From positions 9,213,001 through 9,277,000 of the forward strand of contig NZ_CP023694.1 of NCBI RefSeq assembly GCF_008705135.1: a stretch of DNA of 64,000 bases. Direction: 5' to 3'. Every line of letters starts with the position of its first letter. Within the stretch, counting starts at the first letter, position 1. The DNA comes from Streptomyces coeruleorubidus (GTDB lineage Bacteria; Actinomycetota; Actinomycetes; Streptomycetales; Streptomycetaceae). Of the stretch, positions 34,312-42,354 are shown piece after piece. The notes beneath the pieces are model-generated. The model saw only the letters and a program-made list of their open reading frames with translations, was not told where the DNA came from and ran no database searches. A program made the translations under genes and the position numbers.

Positions 34312-35274
34312 ATGCGTGCTATGCGGTTCGGGAGGTTCGGTGGCCCGGAGGTCCTGGAGGAGGCCGATGTGCCGGATCCGTTGGCGGGGCCGGGCGAGAC
34401 TCTGGTCCAGGTGGAGGCCGCGGGTGTCAATTTCGGCGACATCAAGCAGATCGCGGGAGAGCACACCGACGGACCGTACGCTCCCCAAGGCGCGCTGCCC
34501 CGTATTCCCGGCATGGAGGTCGTCGGCAGGACCGAAGCCGGCCGACGAGTCCTCGGGTACGTTCCGCAGGGCGGTTACGCCGCCAAGACGGTTGTCGCCG
34601 ACCGCCACCTGGTCGCGTTGCCGCCGGAGGTGGGTGCGGGCGAGGCGCTGGCAGTTCTTCTACAGGGGCTGACGGCGTGGCATCTGCTGCGGTCGGTCGC
34701 GCGTATCAGGGCCGGTGAGAGCGTGGTGGTCCATGCCGCCGCGGGCGGGACCGGCAGTCTCGCCGTCCAACTGGCCCGGGAGTTCGGGGCAGGACGGATC
34801 ATCGCCACGGCGTCGTCCGACGAGAAGCGTGCCTTTGCTCTCGAACTCGGCGCGGACGCGGCGATCGACGGCGACGCGGCTGGCTATCGAGAGCGGGTCC
34901 TTGACGCCAATCACGGACATCCGGTCGACATTGTCCTGGACGCCATCGGCGGCCCCGTCCTCGACGCCGCCCTGGACACACTCGGATACCTCGGCCGGCT
35001 GGTGGCCTACGGCGCCTCGTCCCGGCAGACAGCCTCCGTTATTGCGCCGAGCCGACTGGCGGTGGACAGCATCACTGTCGCCGGCTTCTGGGTCATCCCG
35101 CTCATCGCCAGGAACGGTGCCGGCGGTGGGGAGCTGGCGGAGCTGCTCGACCTCACGGCGCGGCGTCGCCTGCGGCCCCTGGTCGGCGCGGAGTACGACC
35201 TGGCGCGGGCCCGCGACGCGCACGAGGACCTGCTCGGCCGCCGTACGAAGGGGAAGCTGGTCCTCCTTCCTTGA
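34312..35274 (+). CDS. Zinc-independent quinone oxidoreductase (MDR superfamily)
   Basis: 320 residues. N-terminal GroES-like domain (MRAMRFGRFGGPEVLEEADV, VEAAGVNFGDIKQIAGEHTD), then a Rossmann domain with AAAGGTGSLAVQLAREFGAG as NADPH site and DIVLDAIGGPVLDAALDTLG. The Cys/His ligands of the zinc-dependent branch are missing, so it belongs with QOR/CurA-like NADPH:quinone reductases. ATG 34312 follows GAGGAAGGG. It lies directly after the CMD pseudogene in the same direction, with which it may have formed a redox operon. Confidence 0.9.
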   Translation: MRAMRFGRFGGPEVLEEADVPDPLAGPGETLVQVEAAGVNFGDIKQIAGEHTDGPYAPQGALPRIPGMEVVGRTEAGRRVLGYVPQGGYAAKTVVADRHLVALPPEVGAGEALAVLLQGLTAWHLLRSVARIRAGESVVVHAAAGGTGSLAVQLAREFGAGRIIATASSDEKRAFALELGADAAIDGDAAGYRERVLDANHGHPVDIVLDAIGGPVLDAALDTLGYLGRLVAYGASSRQTASVIAPSRLAVDSITVAGFWVIPLIARNGAGGGELAELLDLTARRRLRPLVGAEYDLARARDAHEDLLGRRTKGKLVLLP

Positions 35275-35692
35275 CGACGAACGCCAGTCTTGCCACCGCC
35301 TCCTGCCGCTCGGGCGAGACGACCACGTGCCTCACGGGTCTGCTTGATGCTGCGGTGCTGCGGTGCTGCGGTTCTTCGGCTTCTTGGCCATGCCCTTGCT
35401 CCGTTCGACGAGACCTGGTGAACAGCGTTGCCTGCGGCGGCAGTCTCGCCACGGACAGAGAGGACGGGCACGTCCTGGGGCTGCCACGTCAGAGGCGCCC
35501 TTGGGTCTCGTTCCGGCACAGTTTCTGTGCAGGCCGCATCGGCGGAGCCATCACCGACGGCGCCATCGCCGGGACCGTGGCCTACGACAAGTGGAGCAAG
35601 CGCCGTGCCGCCGCCGAGGCCGCGCCCGAGACCACCACGGAGGCGGCCTCCTCGCAACGCCCGCTGGCGCCCGGGCCCGCTCAGTAGAGTCA
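35275..35692 (+). pseudogene. Short ORF before a terminator, probably a decayed gene end
   Basis: The plus frame ending at TAG 35687 reads CAGRIGGAITDGAIAGTVAY, DKWSKRRAAAEAAPETTTEA. The Gly/Ala helix with a charged, Glu/Thr-rich tail is protein-like, and a terminator hairpin follows at once. Upstream of about 35520 coding character fades. No family recognised. Confidence 0.35.
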
Positions 35693-35724
35693 GGAGTACC
35701 GCGGCCCGACTGCCGCGGTACTCC
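35693..35724. terminator. Stem-loop terminator
   Basis: GGAGTACCGCGG (35693-35704) and CCGCGGTACTCC (35713-35724) form a perfect 12-bp stem with an 8-nt loop, 5 bp after a stop codon. A smaller CCCCG/CGGGG hairpin follows. Confidence 0.7.
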
Positions 35725-35839
35725 CCGCTTCGCGGGGCCCGCGCCCTCTCCCCGTCCTTCGGGGAGGCGCCTCCTGCCTGCGCTGGCAAGAGCAACACGC
35801 CTGGACCTGCCAGCGTGCTCACACAGCGAGGCCCCGCTC

Positions 35840-36055
35840 ATGACCAACACTTTCCGCGCCCACGCCCCTCCGTATGGCGGCCGGCGGACGTGCTGGGTCG
35901 AAATCCACCCGGCCTACGAGCACCCCGAACACGGCTCCTGAAAAGACGACTTCGGCAGCGTCCGAGTGGTCGGCATCGACACCGACCTACCGGTGGAGCA
36001 CCCCCTCACCCCAGTACGCCTCGACGCAGCCACCGCGGTGCAGAGGAGGTCCGGG
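35840..36055 (+). pseudogene. Hypothetical protein with internal stop
   Basis: ATG 35840 reads FRAHAPPYGGRRTCWVEIHP, AYEHPEHGS, TGA (35939-35941), then in the same frame KDDFGSVRVVGIDTDLPVEH and PLTPVRLDAATAVQ before IS5-fragment sequence takes over near 36056. The text on both sides of the stop seems coding, so one nonsense change and truncation by the IS fragment are inferred. Family unknown. Confidence 0.45.
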
Positions 36056-36435
36056 CAGGTGATGCACCCGCGTTCGAGACAGTGATGTCCCGCATCCGCG
36101 TGCTCCGCACTGGTCCGGGCAGGGCCCGGACCCGGCCCCTGGCCGTTCTGGCCGACCGCGCGTGTTCCTCACTCCATCCGTAGCCACCTGCGGCGCCGGG
36201 GTATCCGTGCGGTCATCCCGCAGCCGTCGACCAAGTCGGCCACCGCCTGAGGCGAGGCCGACTCGGTGGTCGTCCGCCCCGCTTCGACAGCGAGGTCTAC
36301 AAGCAGCGGAACACCGTCGAGCGGTGCATCAACCGCCTATGGCGCGGCCTGGCCACACGAACCGACAGCTCGCGATCGCCTACCAGGCCGCACTCCACCT
36401 CGCGGGCATCCTCATCTGGACCCGACGCTGCCCAA
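36056..36435 (+). pseudogene. IS5-family transposase C-terminal fragment
   Basis: Pieces in three frames: GDAPAFETVMSRIRVLRTGP and RTRPLAVLADRAC; HLRRRGIRAVIPQPS; RRGRLGGRPPRFDSEVYKQR and NTVERCINRLWRGLATRTD; LAIAYQAALHLAGILIWTR. Together they are the last ~125 residues of an IS5-type transposase with the second Asp and the Glu. Several small indels show long decay. Confidence 0.75.
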
Positions 36436-36449
36436 AGAGACAGAACCTA

Positions 36450-36602
36450 AAGGGTGTTGCAGAACGACTTCGGAGATCGCCCGGTGAGCTATCCCAGAGA
36501 TCAACTGGCTGTACCACACGCCGGGAAACGGGACAAGACGGCATCCTTGAACAGTCGGATCATGGTGGGAAATCGACGACCGGAGCCTTCTGCGACACCC
36601 TT
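36450..36602. mobile_element. MITE related to IS-B (153 bp)
   Basis: Starts AAGGGTGTTGCAGAA and ends TTCTGCGACACCCTT, the inverted repeats of IS-B at 5677-7418 with one mismatch in the right arm. TA precedes it (36448-36449); the right flank is CA. No coding sequence. It could be mobilised by the IS-B transposases. Confidence 0.75.
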
Positions 36603-37450
36603 CAGGTGCCAATGCGGTCCAGGTCATCCAAGCGCATCAGCAGGCCCGTCATCGCGATCGTCATCTGGTAGCTGCTGTCACACCGTGATCCAAGCCGTGA
36701 TCGAGCGCGTTCTATGCCGCCTGGGCGGCGTGCTTCTTCTTGACCTAGGAGGATGCGGAGAGCCTGCTCTACGTCAGTGAACGGGCGAGCGCCGGTCCAT
36801 GTCTTCTCAAGTTCCGCCATGCTTTCTCGAACATGTAGATAGTGCCTGGTGGAGAGCCAAGTGAGTCCCAGTTCCTCGACACGTGGCCGAATCTCTTCGT
36901 CCAGGGTGCGCCAGAGGAGGACGATATCGCCGCGCCACTCCCGCACGCCGTGGGGTGAGCGCTCCCGTATGCACTCGCTCAGCAGACGCTCATAGTCGTC
37001 GTGCACTGTCTGCAACGTGGCGCGCCGCTCGGGGTCGTTCCTGTAGTTCTCAATGGCGCCCTTGTACAGGTGATGTGTCATGCCTATTTGAGCCAGTTTG
37101 GGCTTGAGTGCCTCCAAATCCTGGCTTGCGAATCCCTGAAGCACTGCTTCGCGGAAGCGCTGGCGTGTGAGGCGTGCACGTCGCTGCACTGCGCGACGCT
37201 GCAGAACCTCAGCCTGGTGAGACCCGAGTCTTCCCAGAAAGATCAGCGCAGAAGGTACACCGAAGAACACGCTCGTCATGCTCGAAAGCAGGTTGGTCAG
37301 GAAGCCACGGTCATCCCACCAGCCGCGGCTGTCTCCATAGATGCCAACTACCGCAAGCACGACCCCCAGAGGCAGGCAGACATACGTCGCCCACCTCACT
37401 GACAGCGCAGTATCAGCCCAGAACGACCGTAGCCTTCCCCACTGACTCAT
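36602..37450 (-). CDS. Membrane protein of unknown function
   Basis: 282 residues from the ATG at 37450; the longer frame upstream has no coding character. Two N-terminal hydrophobic segments (WATYVCLPLGVVLAVVGIYG and TNLLSSMTSVFFGVPSALIF) are followed by a charged, helical cytoplasmic domain (QRRAVQRRARLTRQRFREAV ... RPRVEELGLTWLSTRHYLHV ... VEQALRILLGQEEAR). No domain recognised. Its TGA (36602-36604) coincides with the MITE's right end and target, so the original C-terminus may have been altered by that insertion. Confidence 0.6.
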   Translation of the reverse strand: MSQWGRLRSFWADTALSVRWATYVCLPLGVVLAVVGIYGDSRGWWDDRGFLTNLLSSMTSVFFGVPSALIFLGRLGSHQAEVLQRRAVQRRARLTRQRFREAVLQGFASQDLEALKPKLAQIGMTHHLYKGAIENYRNDPERRATLQTVHDDYERLLSECIRERSPHGVREWRGDIVLLWRTLDEEIRPRVEELGLTWLSTRHYLHVRESMAELEKTWTGARPFTDVEQALRILLGQEEARRPGGIERARSRLGSRCDSSYQMTIAMTGLLMRLDDLDRIGT

Positions 37451-37969
37451 CCGCCCCCGTCCTCCCCATCGGATGAGGCGACAGTAGTGGCTAGAAGTGC
37501 CCACAGTGTGGGCCGGGTCCGCGAACTCCACCACCCCCGGGCCCGGGGCCGGACCGGCACTCCGCCGGACTGATTTCCGCGCCATGGTGCGGCGCGGCGC
37601 TCTCTCACCCATTGCGTCAGCGGTTGCTCTTTGCCCTGGAGGCGTTCTGGAGCCTGGCTGCCGAACCCGGAGGGCAACGACCAGCCTGTCCACGGATGAC
37701 CGCACAGCCCCGTAGTGGGCAGGCCGGTGGCCACAGCACCAGCCGTCCGGGCAGGGGCGATGGTGGGTCCGACGGCCGGAAGCCGGGTTCCGTGCGCCCT
37801 GGTGCTTGTGAACCGCGGTCGCGCTTCCAGTGCCCCCCTCACGGGCGGTTTGGCATCTGGAGCGGGCCAAGGCATCTCGAAGGACTGTGAGACTCGGATG
37901 GTTGCGGGGGGATGACCTGCCCATCGGGGCGGGAACCGTCGCATGCCTTCCGCCGACCAAGGGAGAAGC
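37451..37969. other. Gene-free stretch containing an orphan 45-bp copy of a regulator gene
   Basis: About 520 bp. Apart from the exact 45-bp copy at 37594-37638, no gene, IS end or hairpin was recognised. The promoter of the lectin-like gene should lie near its end. Confidence 0.45.
37594..37638. repeat. Exact 45-bp copy of part of the ArsR-like gene
   Basis: This segment is identical, in inverted orientation, to 32234-32278 (codons for ALSHPLRQRLLFAL of the regulator at 31760-32305). Homology stops at once on both sides. Confidence 0.8.
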
Positions 37970-38539
37970 ATGGCGAACGAGCTGAAGTACGGCGATCAGG
38001 TCCACCTGCAGAACGGCTACAGCAGCTGGACGGGTGGCTACCTGGATACTAACGGCCACAGCAGCGACGGCGGGGCGAAGTACGCGGTGTCGACGGCGGA
38101 CTCGCCCACGCGGGGAGCAGGCACCGGAACCTGGCAGATCCTCTCCGCCACTGGCAAAGCCGTTGGTGCCAACGTGATCAGCGGGGACCTGGTCTACCTG
38201 CGGAACCTCTACGGCGGTGACGGCGGCTACCTCGACACCAACGGGCACGCGACCGCCGACCAGAAGAACAGCGGCGGCAAGTACAACGTCTCGACGTCCA
38301 AAGACCAGGACCGCGCCCCCGGTACCGGCCGCTGGCGCCTTTTCGCCCAGGCGTCCAGCCCCGGTGACCAGCATGTCCGGCCCGGCGACGTGATCCACCT
38401 GTGGAACACCTACGGCGACAACGGCGGCTTCCTGGAAACGAACGGAGGCGGACCCGCCGGCGGCAAGTACGACGTGTGCACCAACGCCTACTACAACCGG
38501 GCCCAGAACGTCGGCGACTGGAAACTCCACCGCGCGTAA
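37970..38539 (+). CDS. Three-repeat beta-trefoil/lectin-like protein
   Basis: 189 residues from ATG 37970 after AAGGGAGAAGC. Three repeats of about 60 residues: GDQVHLQNGYSSWTGGYLDT, GDLVYLRNLYGGDGGYLDTN and GDVIHLWNTYGDNGGFLETN, each followed by (A/G)KY(A/N/D)V(S/C)T and a closing W (GTWQIL, GRWRLF, GDWKLH). Three-fold repetition of this size suggests a beta-trefoil, often sugar-binding. There is no signal peptide and only one Cys, so it may act inside the cell or be released by lysis. A terminator follows. I do not recognise a named family. Confidence 0.75.
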   Translation: MANELKYGDQVHLQNGYSSWTGGYLDTNGHSSDGGAKYAVSTADSPTRGAGTGTWQILSATGKAVGANVISGDLVYLRNLYGGDGGYLDTNGHATADQKNSGGKYNVSTSKDQDRAPGTGRWRLFAQASSPGDQHVRPGDVIHLWNTYGDNGGFLETNGGGPAGGKYDVCTNAYYNRAQNVGDWKLHRA

Positions 38540-38596
38540 CCCGGCCCCCGGCGTCGCCCACCACCGTGGCCCATCCGATGCCTGCGAAGGCCACGC

Positions 38597-38634
38597 CGAA
38601 CCCGCCCTGGTCCTCAAGGGCCAGGGCGGGTTCG
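38597..38634. terminator. Strong stem-loop after the lectin-like gene
   Basis: CGAACCCGCCCTGG (38597-38610) and CCAGGGCGGGTTCG (38621-38634) are exact inverses: a 14-bp stem, 10-nt loop, 57 bp after the stop codon. Confidence 0.8.
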
Positions 38635-38773
38635 CCCCCTTCGGACGGGACGCACCGCTGTGGGGTGAGACTACGACTGACCTCATGGCGTTCGGGACCA
38701 CGGGCCCGGCGGCTGCATAACAACGCAGATCTGCGAGCTCGGCTCACAGTGGCGGGCCCGCGGCGCGGTTCGG

Positions 38774-39766
38774 TCAGGCCGGGACCGCTGCCGGCTCCTG
38801 TTCGGCCTGGGCGGTTTTGCGGGATGCGAGGTAGCGCTCGGCGTCCAGGGCTGCGGCCGCTCCGGTGCCGGCGGCGGTGATGGCCTGGCGGTAGGTGTGG
38901 TCGACGACGTCGCCGGCGGCGAAGACACCGGGCAGGCTGGTGCGCGTCGACGGGGAGGCGACGCTGATGTAACCATCGCCATCCAGGTCGAGCTGGCTCT
39001 TGAACAGTTCGGTGCGTGGGTCGTGGCCGATGGCGATGAACAGCCCGGTCACGTCCAGGTCGCGGGTGGCGCCGGTGAAGACGTCGCGCAGGACGACGCC
39101 GCTCAGCATGCCGTTCGTCTCCTTGATCTCGGTGATCTCGCTGTCGAAGGCGAAGGAGATCTTGTCGTCTGCGAAGGCCCGGTCCTGCATGACCTTCGAG
39201 GCGCGCAGGGTGGAGCGGCGGTGGACGACGGTGACCGACCTGGCGAAGCGGGTGAGGAAAGTGGCTTCTTCCATGGCGGTGTCACCGCCGCCGACCACGA
39301 CGATGTCGCGGTCACGGAAGAAGAACCCGTCACAGGTCGCGCACCACGAGACTCCCCGCCCGGACAGTTGCTCTTCCTTGGGCAGGCCGAGCTTGCGGTA
39401 GCCGGAGCCGGTCGCGATGATCACCGTCTTGGCGCGGTGGACGGTGCCGGCGGAGTCGGTGAGGAGCTCGATGTCGCCGGTCGGGTCGACGGAGACGATG
39501 TCGTCGTCGATCATCTCGGCGCCGAACCTCTCGGCTTGGGCGCGCATGTTCTCCATCAGGGCGGGGCCGTCGACCCCTTGGGGGAAGCCGGGAAAGTTCT
39601 CGACTTCGGTCGTGGTCGTGAGTGATCCGCCGACGAAGATGGAGCTGCCGAACAGCAGGGGCTTCAGCTGGGCGCGGGCGGTGTAGAGGGCGGCGGTGTA
39701 CCCGGCGGGGCCGGAGCCGATGATGATGACCTCGCGCTCCTGGTCGGGCTGCGGCACGGAGCTCAC
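38774..39766 (-). CDS. trxB: Thioredoxin reductase
   Basis: 330 residues. FAD-binding GSGPAGYTAALYTARA, the redox-active pair in VSWCATCDGFFFRDRDIVVV, NADPH-binding VGGGDTAMEEA and the FAD-closing GVFAAGDVVDHTYRQA are all present. The GTG start at 39766 overlaps the arsC stop as GTGA. Inside an arsenic operon it likely regenerates thioredoxin, the electron donor for thioredoxin-dependent ArsC. Streptomyces normally have another housekeeping copy elsewhere. Confidence 0.95.
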   Translation of the reverse strand: MSSVPQPDQEREVIIIGSGPAGYTAALYTARAQLKPLLFGSSIFVGGSLTTTTEVENFPGFPQGVDGPALMENMRAQAERFGAEMIDDDIVSVDPTGDIELLTDSAGTVHRAKTVIIATGSGYRKLGLPKEEQLSGRGVSWCATCDGFFFRDRDIVVVGGGDTAMEEATFLTRFARSVTVVHRRSTLRASKVMQDRAFADDKISFAFDSEITEIKETNGMLSGVVLRDVFTGATRDLDVTGLFIAIGHDPRTELFKSQLDLDGDGYISVASPSTRTSLPGVFAAGDVVDHTYRQAITAAGTGAAAALDAERYLASRKTAQAEQEPAAVPA

Positions 39767-40182
39767 GCCTCCTGCTTGGCGTCGATCTCGGCGATCAGGG
39801 CCTCGATGCGGGTCTTGATCTCGTCGCGGATGGGGCGGACGCCTTCGACGCCCTTGCCGGCCGGGTCCTCCAGGGCCCAGTCGAGGTACTTCTTGCCGGG
39901 GAAGACGGGGCAGGCGTCGCCGCAGCCCATGGTGATGACGTAGTCGGAGGCCTGGACGGCCTCGGTGGTGAGGATCTTCGGCTTGGCTCCGGCGATGTCG
40001 ATGCCGGCTTCCTTCATGGCCTCGACGGCGGAGGGGTTGACCTGGTCGCCGGGGACGGAGCCGGCGGAGCGGACCTCGATCCGGTCGCCCGCGAGGTGGT
40101 TGAGGAAACCTGCGGCCATCTGTGAGCGGCCGGCGTTGTGGACGCAGACGAACAGCACGGAGGCGAGCGGGCTGGAGGACAT
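39763..40182 (-). CDS. arsC: Thioredoxin-type arsenate reductase
   Basis: 139 residues from ATG 40182; the frame upstream contains its ribosome site AAGGA. It has the low-molecular-weight phosphatase P-loop FVCVHNAGRSQMA (Cys, Arg), then VRSAGSVPGDQVNPSAVEAM, and the second cysteine region ITMGCGDACPVFPGKKYLDW typical of LMW-PTP ArsC. It reduces arsenate to arsenite, which Acr3 exports. The gene is followed by trxB with a 4-bp overlap and preceded by an arsC-like fusion 46 bp upstream. Confidence 0.94.
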   Translation of the reverse strand: MSSSPLASVLFVCVHNAGRSQMAAGFLNHLAGDRIEVRSAGSVPGDQVNPSAVEAMKEAGIDIAGAKPKILTTEAVQASDYVITMGCGDACPVFPGKKYLDWALEDPAGKGVEGVRPIRDEIKTRIEALIAEIDAKQEA

Positions 40183-40228
40183 CGGTTCTTCCTTCGTCAT
40201 CGGTATGTGCGGTGGTGCGGGGTGCGGT

Positions 40229-40864
40229 TCAGGTGCTCGGCAGGGAGGCGAGCAGTTCGGTGATGTGGGCGTCGATCTCGTCGCGGATGCCACGGACGAC
40301 GGCGAGCGGGGCGCCCTCGGGGTCGGTGACCGGCCAGTCGAGGTAGCGGCGGCCCGGCAGGACGGGGCAGGCGTCCCCGCATCCCATGGTGATGACGATG
40401 TCGGCGGCTTGGACGACCTCGTCGGTCAGCGGCTTGGGGAACGCGTCGGTGAGGTCCACCCCGGCCTCGGTGAGGACCTGTGTGACGGCCGGCTCGACCT
40501 CGGCGGCCGGGAGTGTGCCCGCGGACGAGACGACCACGTGTCCGCCCGCGCGGTGTGCGAGCAGGGCGGCGGCCATCTGCGAGCGGCCGGCGTTGTGGCT
40601 GAACACGAACAGCACTCGTGGCAGACCGCAGCCAGGTGCCCCGTTGACATGCGCGAGCGCGTCCAGCCGCTCGGCGGCCAGGTGTTCGGCCAGCACGACC
40701 AGGTGGGTATGGATGCGGGCGTGCTCGGCGAGGCGCTCGTAGGAGTCGGTGACCAGACGCTGGATGGTCTCCGGGGAGAAGCGCCCGCGGTAGAGCAGGG
40801 CGAGGCGGGCGATGCCGGAGGCGAGGCGCTCATCGGGCAGGACAGGAGGCGGGGAGGCGGTCAC
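40229..40864 (-). CDS. Helical-bundle/ArsC-like fusion protein without P-loop cysteine
   Basis: 211 residues from GTG 40864 (AAGGGG upstream). Residues 10-75 form the three-helix bundle found at the N-terminus of actinobacterial ArsC-like phosphatases (LYRGRFSPETIQRLVTDSYE). Residues 82-205 are LMW-PTP-like, but the P-loop reads LFVFSHNAGRSQMA, with Phe where the nucleophilic Cys should be; MGCGDACPVLPGRRYLDWPV further on is intact. It may be a non-reducing arsenate binder or partner of ArsC, or it could use another Cys. First gene of the minus-strand ars operon. Confidence 0.85.
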   Translation of the reverse strand: MTASPPPVLPDERLASGIARLALLYRGRFSPETIQRLVTDSYERLAEHARIHTHLVVLAEHLAAERLDALAHVNGAPGCGLPRVLFVFSHNAGRSQMAAALLAHRAGGHVVVSSAGTLPAAEVEPAVTQVLTEAGVDLTDAFPKPLTDEVVQAADIVITMGCGDACPVLPGRRYLDWPVTDPEGAPLAVVRGIRDEIDAHITELLASLPST

Positions 40865-40954
40865 GGGAACCCCCTTCGGGGCGGAGGGATGCGGGTCCCA
40901 GGTGTCATCAGCCCCGGCTGGTATCAGCTCGGAGTGATGTGAGAGTATCAGCCC
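40865..40954. promoter_or_regulatory. Divergent ars control region
   Basis: The 90-bp spacer holds ATCAGCCCCGGCTGGTAT (40907-40924), nearly palindromic, and TATCAGC at 40922 and 40946, the last touching the arsR start (ATG 40955, no ribosome site). The ArsR protein is expected to bind here and release on arsenite binding. Confidence 0.55.
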
Positions 40955-41263
40955 ATGATGACGTCAGTCGACACTGATCTGATCCGGGTGCTGGCCGACC
41001 CGCTCAGGCTCCGGATCGTGACCCTGCTCGCCGAAGAGACGCTGTGCACCACCCACCTCGTGGAGGAGACCGGTGCCCGGCAGACCAACCTCTCCAACCA
41101 CCTGAGAGTGCTGCGCGAGGCCGGAGTCGTCGAGACGGAGCCCTGCGGCCGGTACACGTACTACAAGGTCAAGCCCGATGTCATCGCCCAGCTCGCCGGC
41201 CAGTTCGCCGACCTGGCCGAGTCCGCTCGCAATGCCGCCGACAACAAGAGGGCCTGTCCGTGA
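40955..41263 (+). CDS. arsR: ArsR-family arsenite-responsive repressor
   Basis: 102 residues. Winged helix with DLIRVLADPLRLRIVTLLAE, TTHLVEETGARQTNLSNHLR and VLREAGVVETEPCGRYTYYK. Cysteines occur at TLCTTH, EPCGRY and near the C-terminus (KRACP), reminiscent of the non-ELCVCDL As(III) sites of actinobacterial ArsR. ATG 40955 and 40958 are tandem; no SD is seen, so the message may be leaderless. Its stop overlaps the acr3 GTG. First gene of the plus-strand operon. Confidence 0.92.
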   Translation: MMTSVDTDLIRVLADPLRLRIVTLLAEETLCTTHLVEETGARQTNLSNHLRVLREAGVVETEPCGRYTYYKVKPDVIAQLAGQFADLAESARNAADNKRACP

Positions 41264-42354
41264 CCCGCACTGAAGCACCCGCGACCACCGAGGAATCGGT
41301 CGTCGCGAAGCTGTCGACGCTCGACCGTTTCCTCGCCGTGTGGATCCTCGCCGCGATGGCCCTCGGGCTCGGCCTGGGCCGCGCCATCCCCGGTCTGAAC
41401 GACGCCCTCGCCAAGGTCGAGATCGGCGGCATCTCCCTGCCGATCGCCGTCGGCCTGCTGATCATGATGTACCCGGTCCTGGCCAAGGTCCGCTACGACA
41501 AGCTCGACCGCGTGACCAGCGACCGCAAGCTGCTGATCTCCTCGCTGGTCATCAACTGGATCGTCGGCCCGGCGGTCATGTTCGCACTCGCCTGGATCTT
41601 CCTGCCGGACCTGCCCGAGTACCGCACCGGCCTGATCATCGTCGGACTCGCCCGCTGCATCGCCATGGTCATCATCTGGAACGACCTCGCCTGCGGCGAC
41701 CGCGAGGCCGCCGCCGTCCTCGTCGCGCTGAACTCGGTTTTCCAGGTCCTCGCGTTCGGCCTGCTGGGCTGGTTCTACCTCGACCTGCTGCCGCGCTGGA
41801 TGAACCTCGGCGACGGCCAGGGCCTGGACGTGTCCGTCTGGCACATCGCGCTGAACGTCATCATCTTCCTCGGCATCCCACTGCTGGCCGGTTTCCTGAC
41901 CCGCCGCATCGGCGAGCAGAAGATGGGCCGCGCCGACTACGAGGCGACGTTCCTGCCGAAGATCGGCCCGTGGGCGCTGTACGGGCTGCTGTTCACGATC
42001 GTCATCCTCTTCGCCCTGCAGGGCAAGACCATCACCTCGCAGCCGCTGGACGTCGCCCGGATCGCGCTGCCGCTGCTGGTCTACTTCGCGATCATGTTCT
42101 TCGGCACCTTCCTCCTCGGCAAGGGCCTCGGCCTCGCCTACGACCGCACCGCCACCCTCGCGTTCACCGCGGCGGGCAACAACTTCGAGCTGGCCATCGC
42201 GGTCGCCATCGCCACCTTCGGCGTCACCTCCGGCCAGGCCCTGTCCGGCGTCGTCGGACCGCTCATCGAAGTCCCGGTCCTGATCGGCCTGGTCTACGTC
42301 GCACTCGCCTGGCGGAGGAAGTTCGCCGCCGGCGCGGTGACGACGGCCCCGTGA
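41260..42354 (+). CDS. acr3: Acr3-type arsenite efflux permease
   Basis: 364 residues from GTG 41260, overlapping the arsR stop as GTGA. Ten membrane spans can be traced (FLAVWILAAMALGLGLGRAI, LPIAVGLLIMMYPVLAKVRY, and so on). The family motif with its essential Cys is LARCIAMVIIWNDLACGDRE, and TAAGNNFELAIAVAIATFG is the second signature. It expels arsenite driven by the proton gradient. Stop overlaps the next GTG. Confidence 0.95.
   Translation: MTRTEAPATTEESVVAKLSTLDRFLAVWILAAMALGLGLGRAIPGLNDALAKVEIGGISLPIAVGLLIMMYPVLAKVRYDKLDRVTSDRKLLISSLVINWIVGPAVMFALAWIFLPDLPEYRTGLIIVGLARCIAMVIIWNDLACGDREAAAVLVALNSVFQVLAFGLLGWFYLDLLPRWMNLGDGQGLDVSVWHIALNVIIFLGIPLLAGFLTRRIGEQKMGRADYEATFLPKIGPWALYGLLFTIVILFALQGKTITSQPLDVARIALPLLVYFAIMFFGTFLLGKGLGLAYDRTATLAFTAAGNNFELAIAVAIATFGVTSGQALSGVVGPLIEVPVLIGLVYVALAWRRKFAAGAVTTAP

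Noticed and set aside
36602..38701. A 699-codon minus-strand frame
   Set aside because: Only the last 282 codons look coding; the rest is antisense to the lectin-like gene and gene-free DNA.
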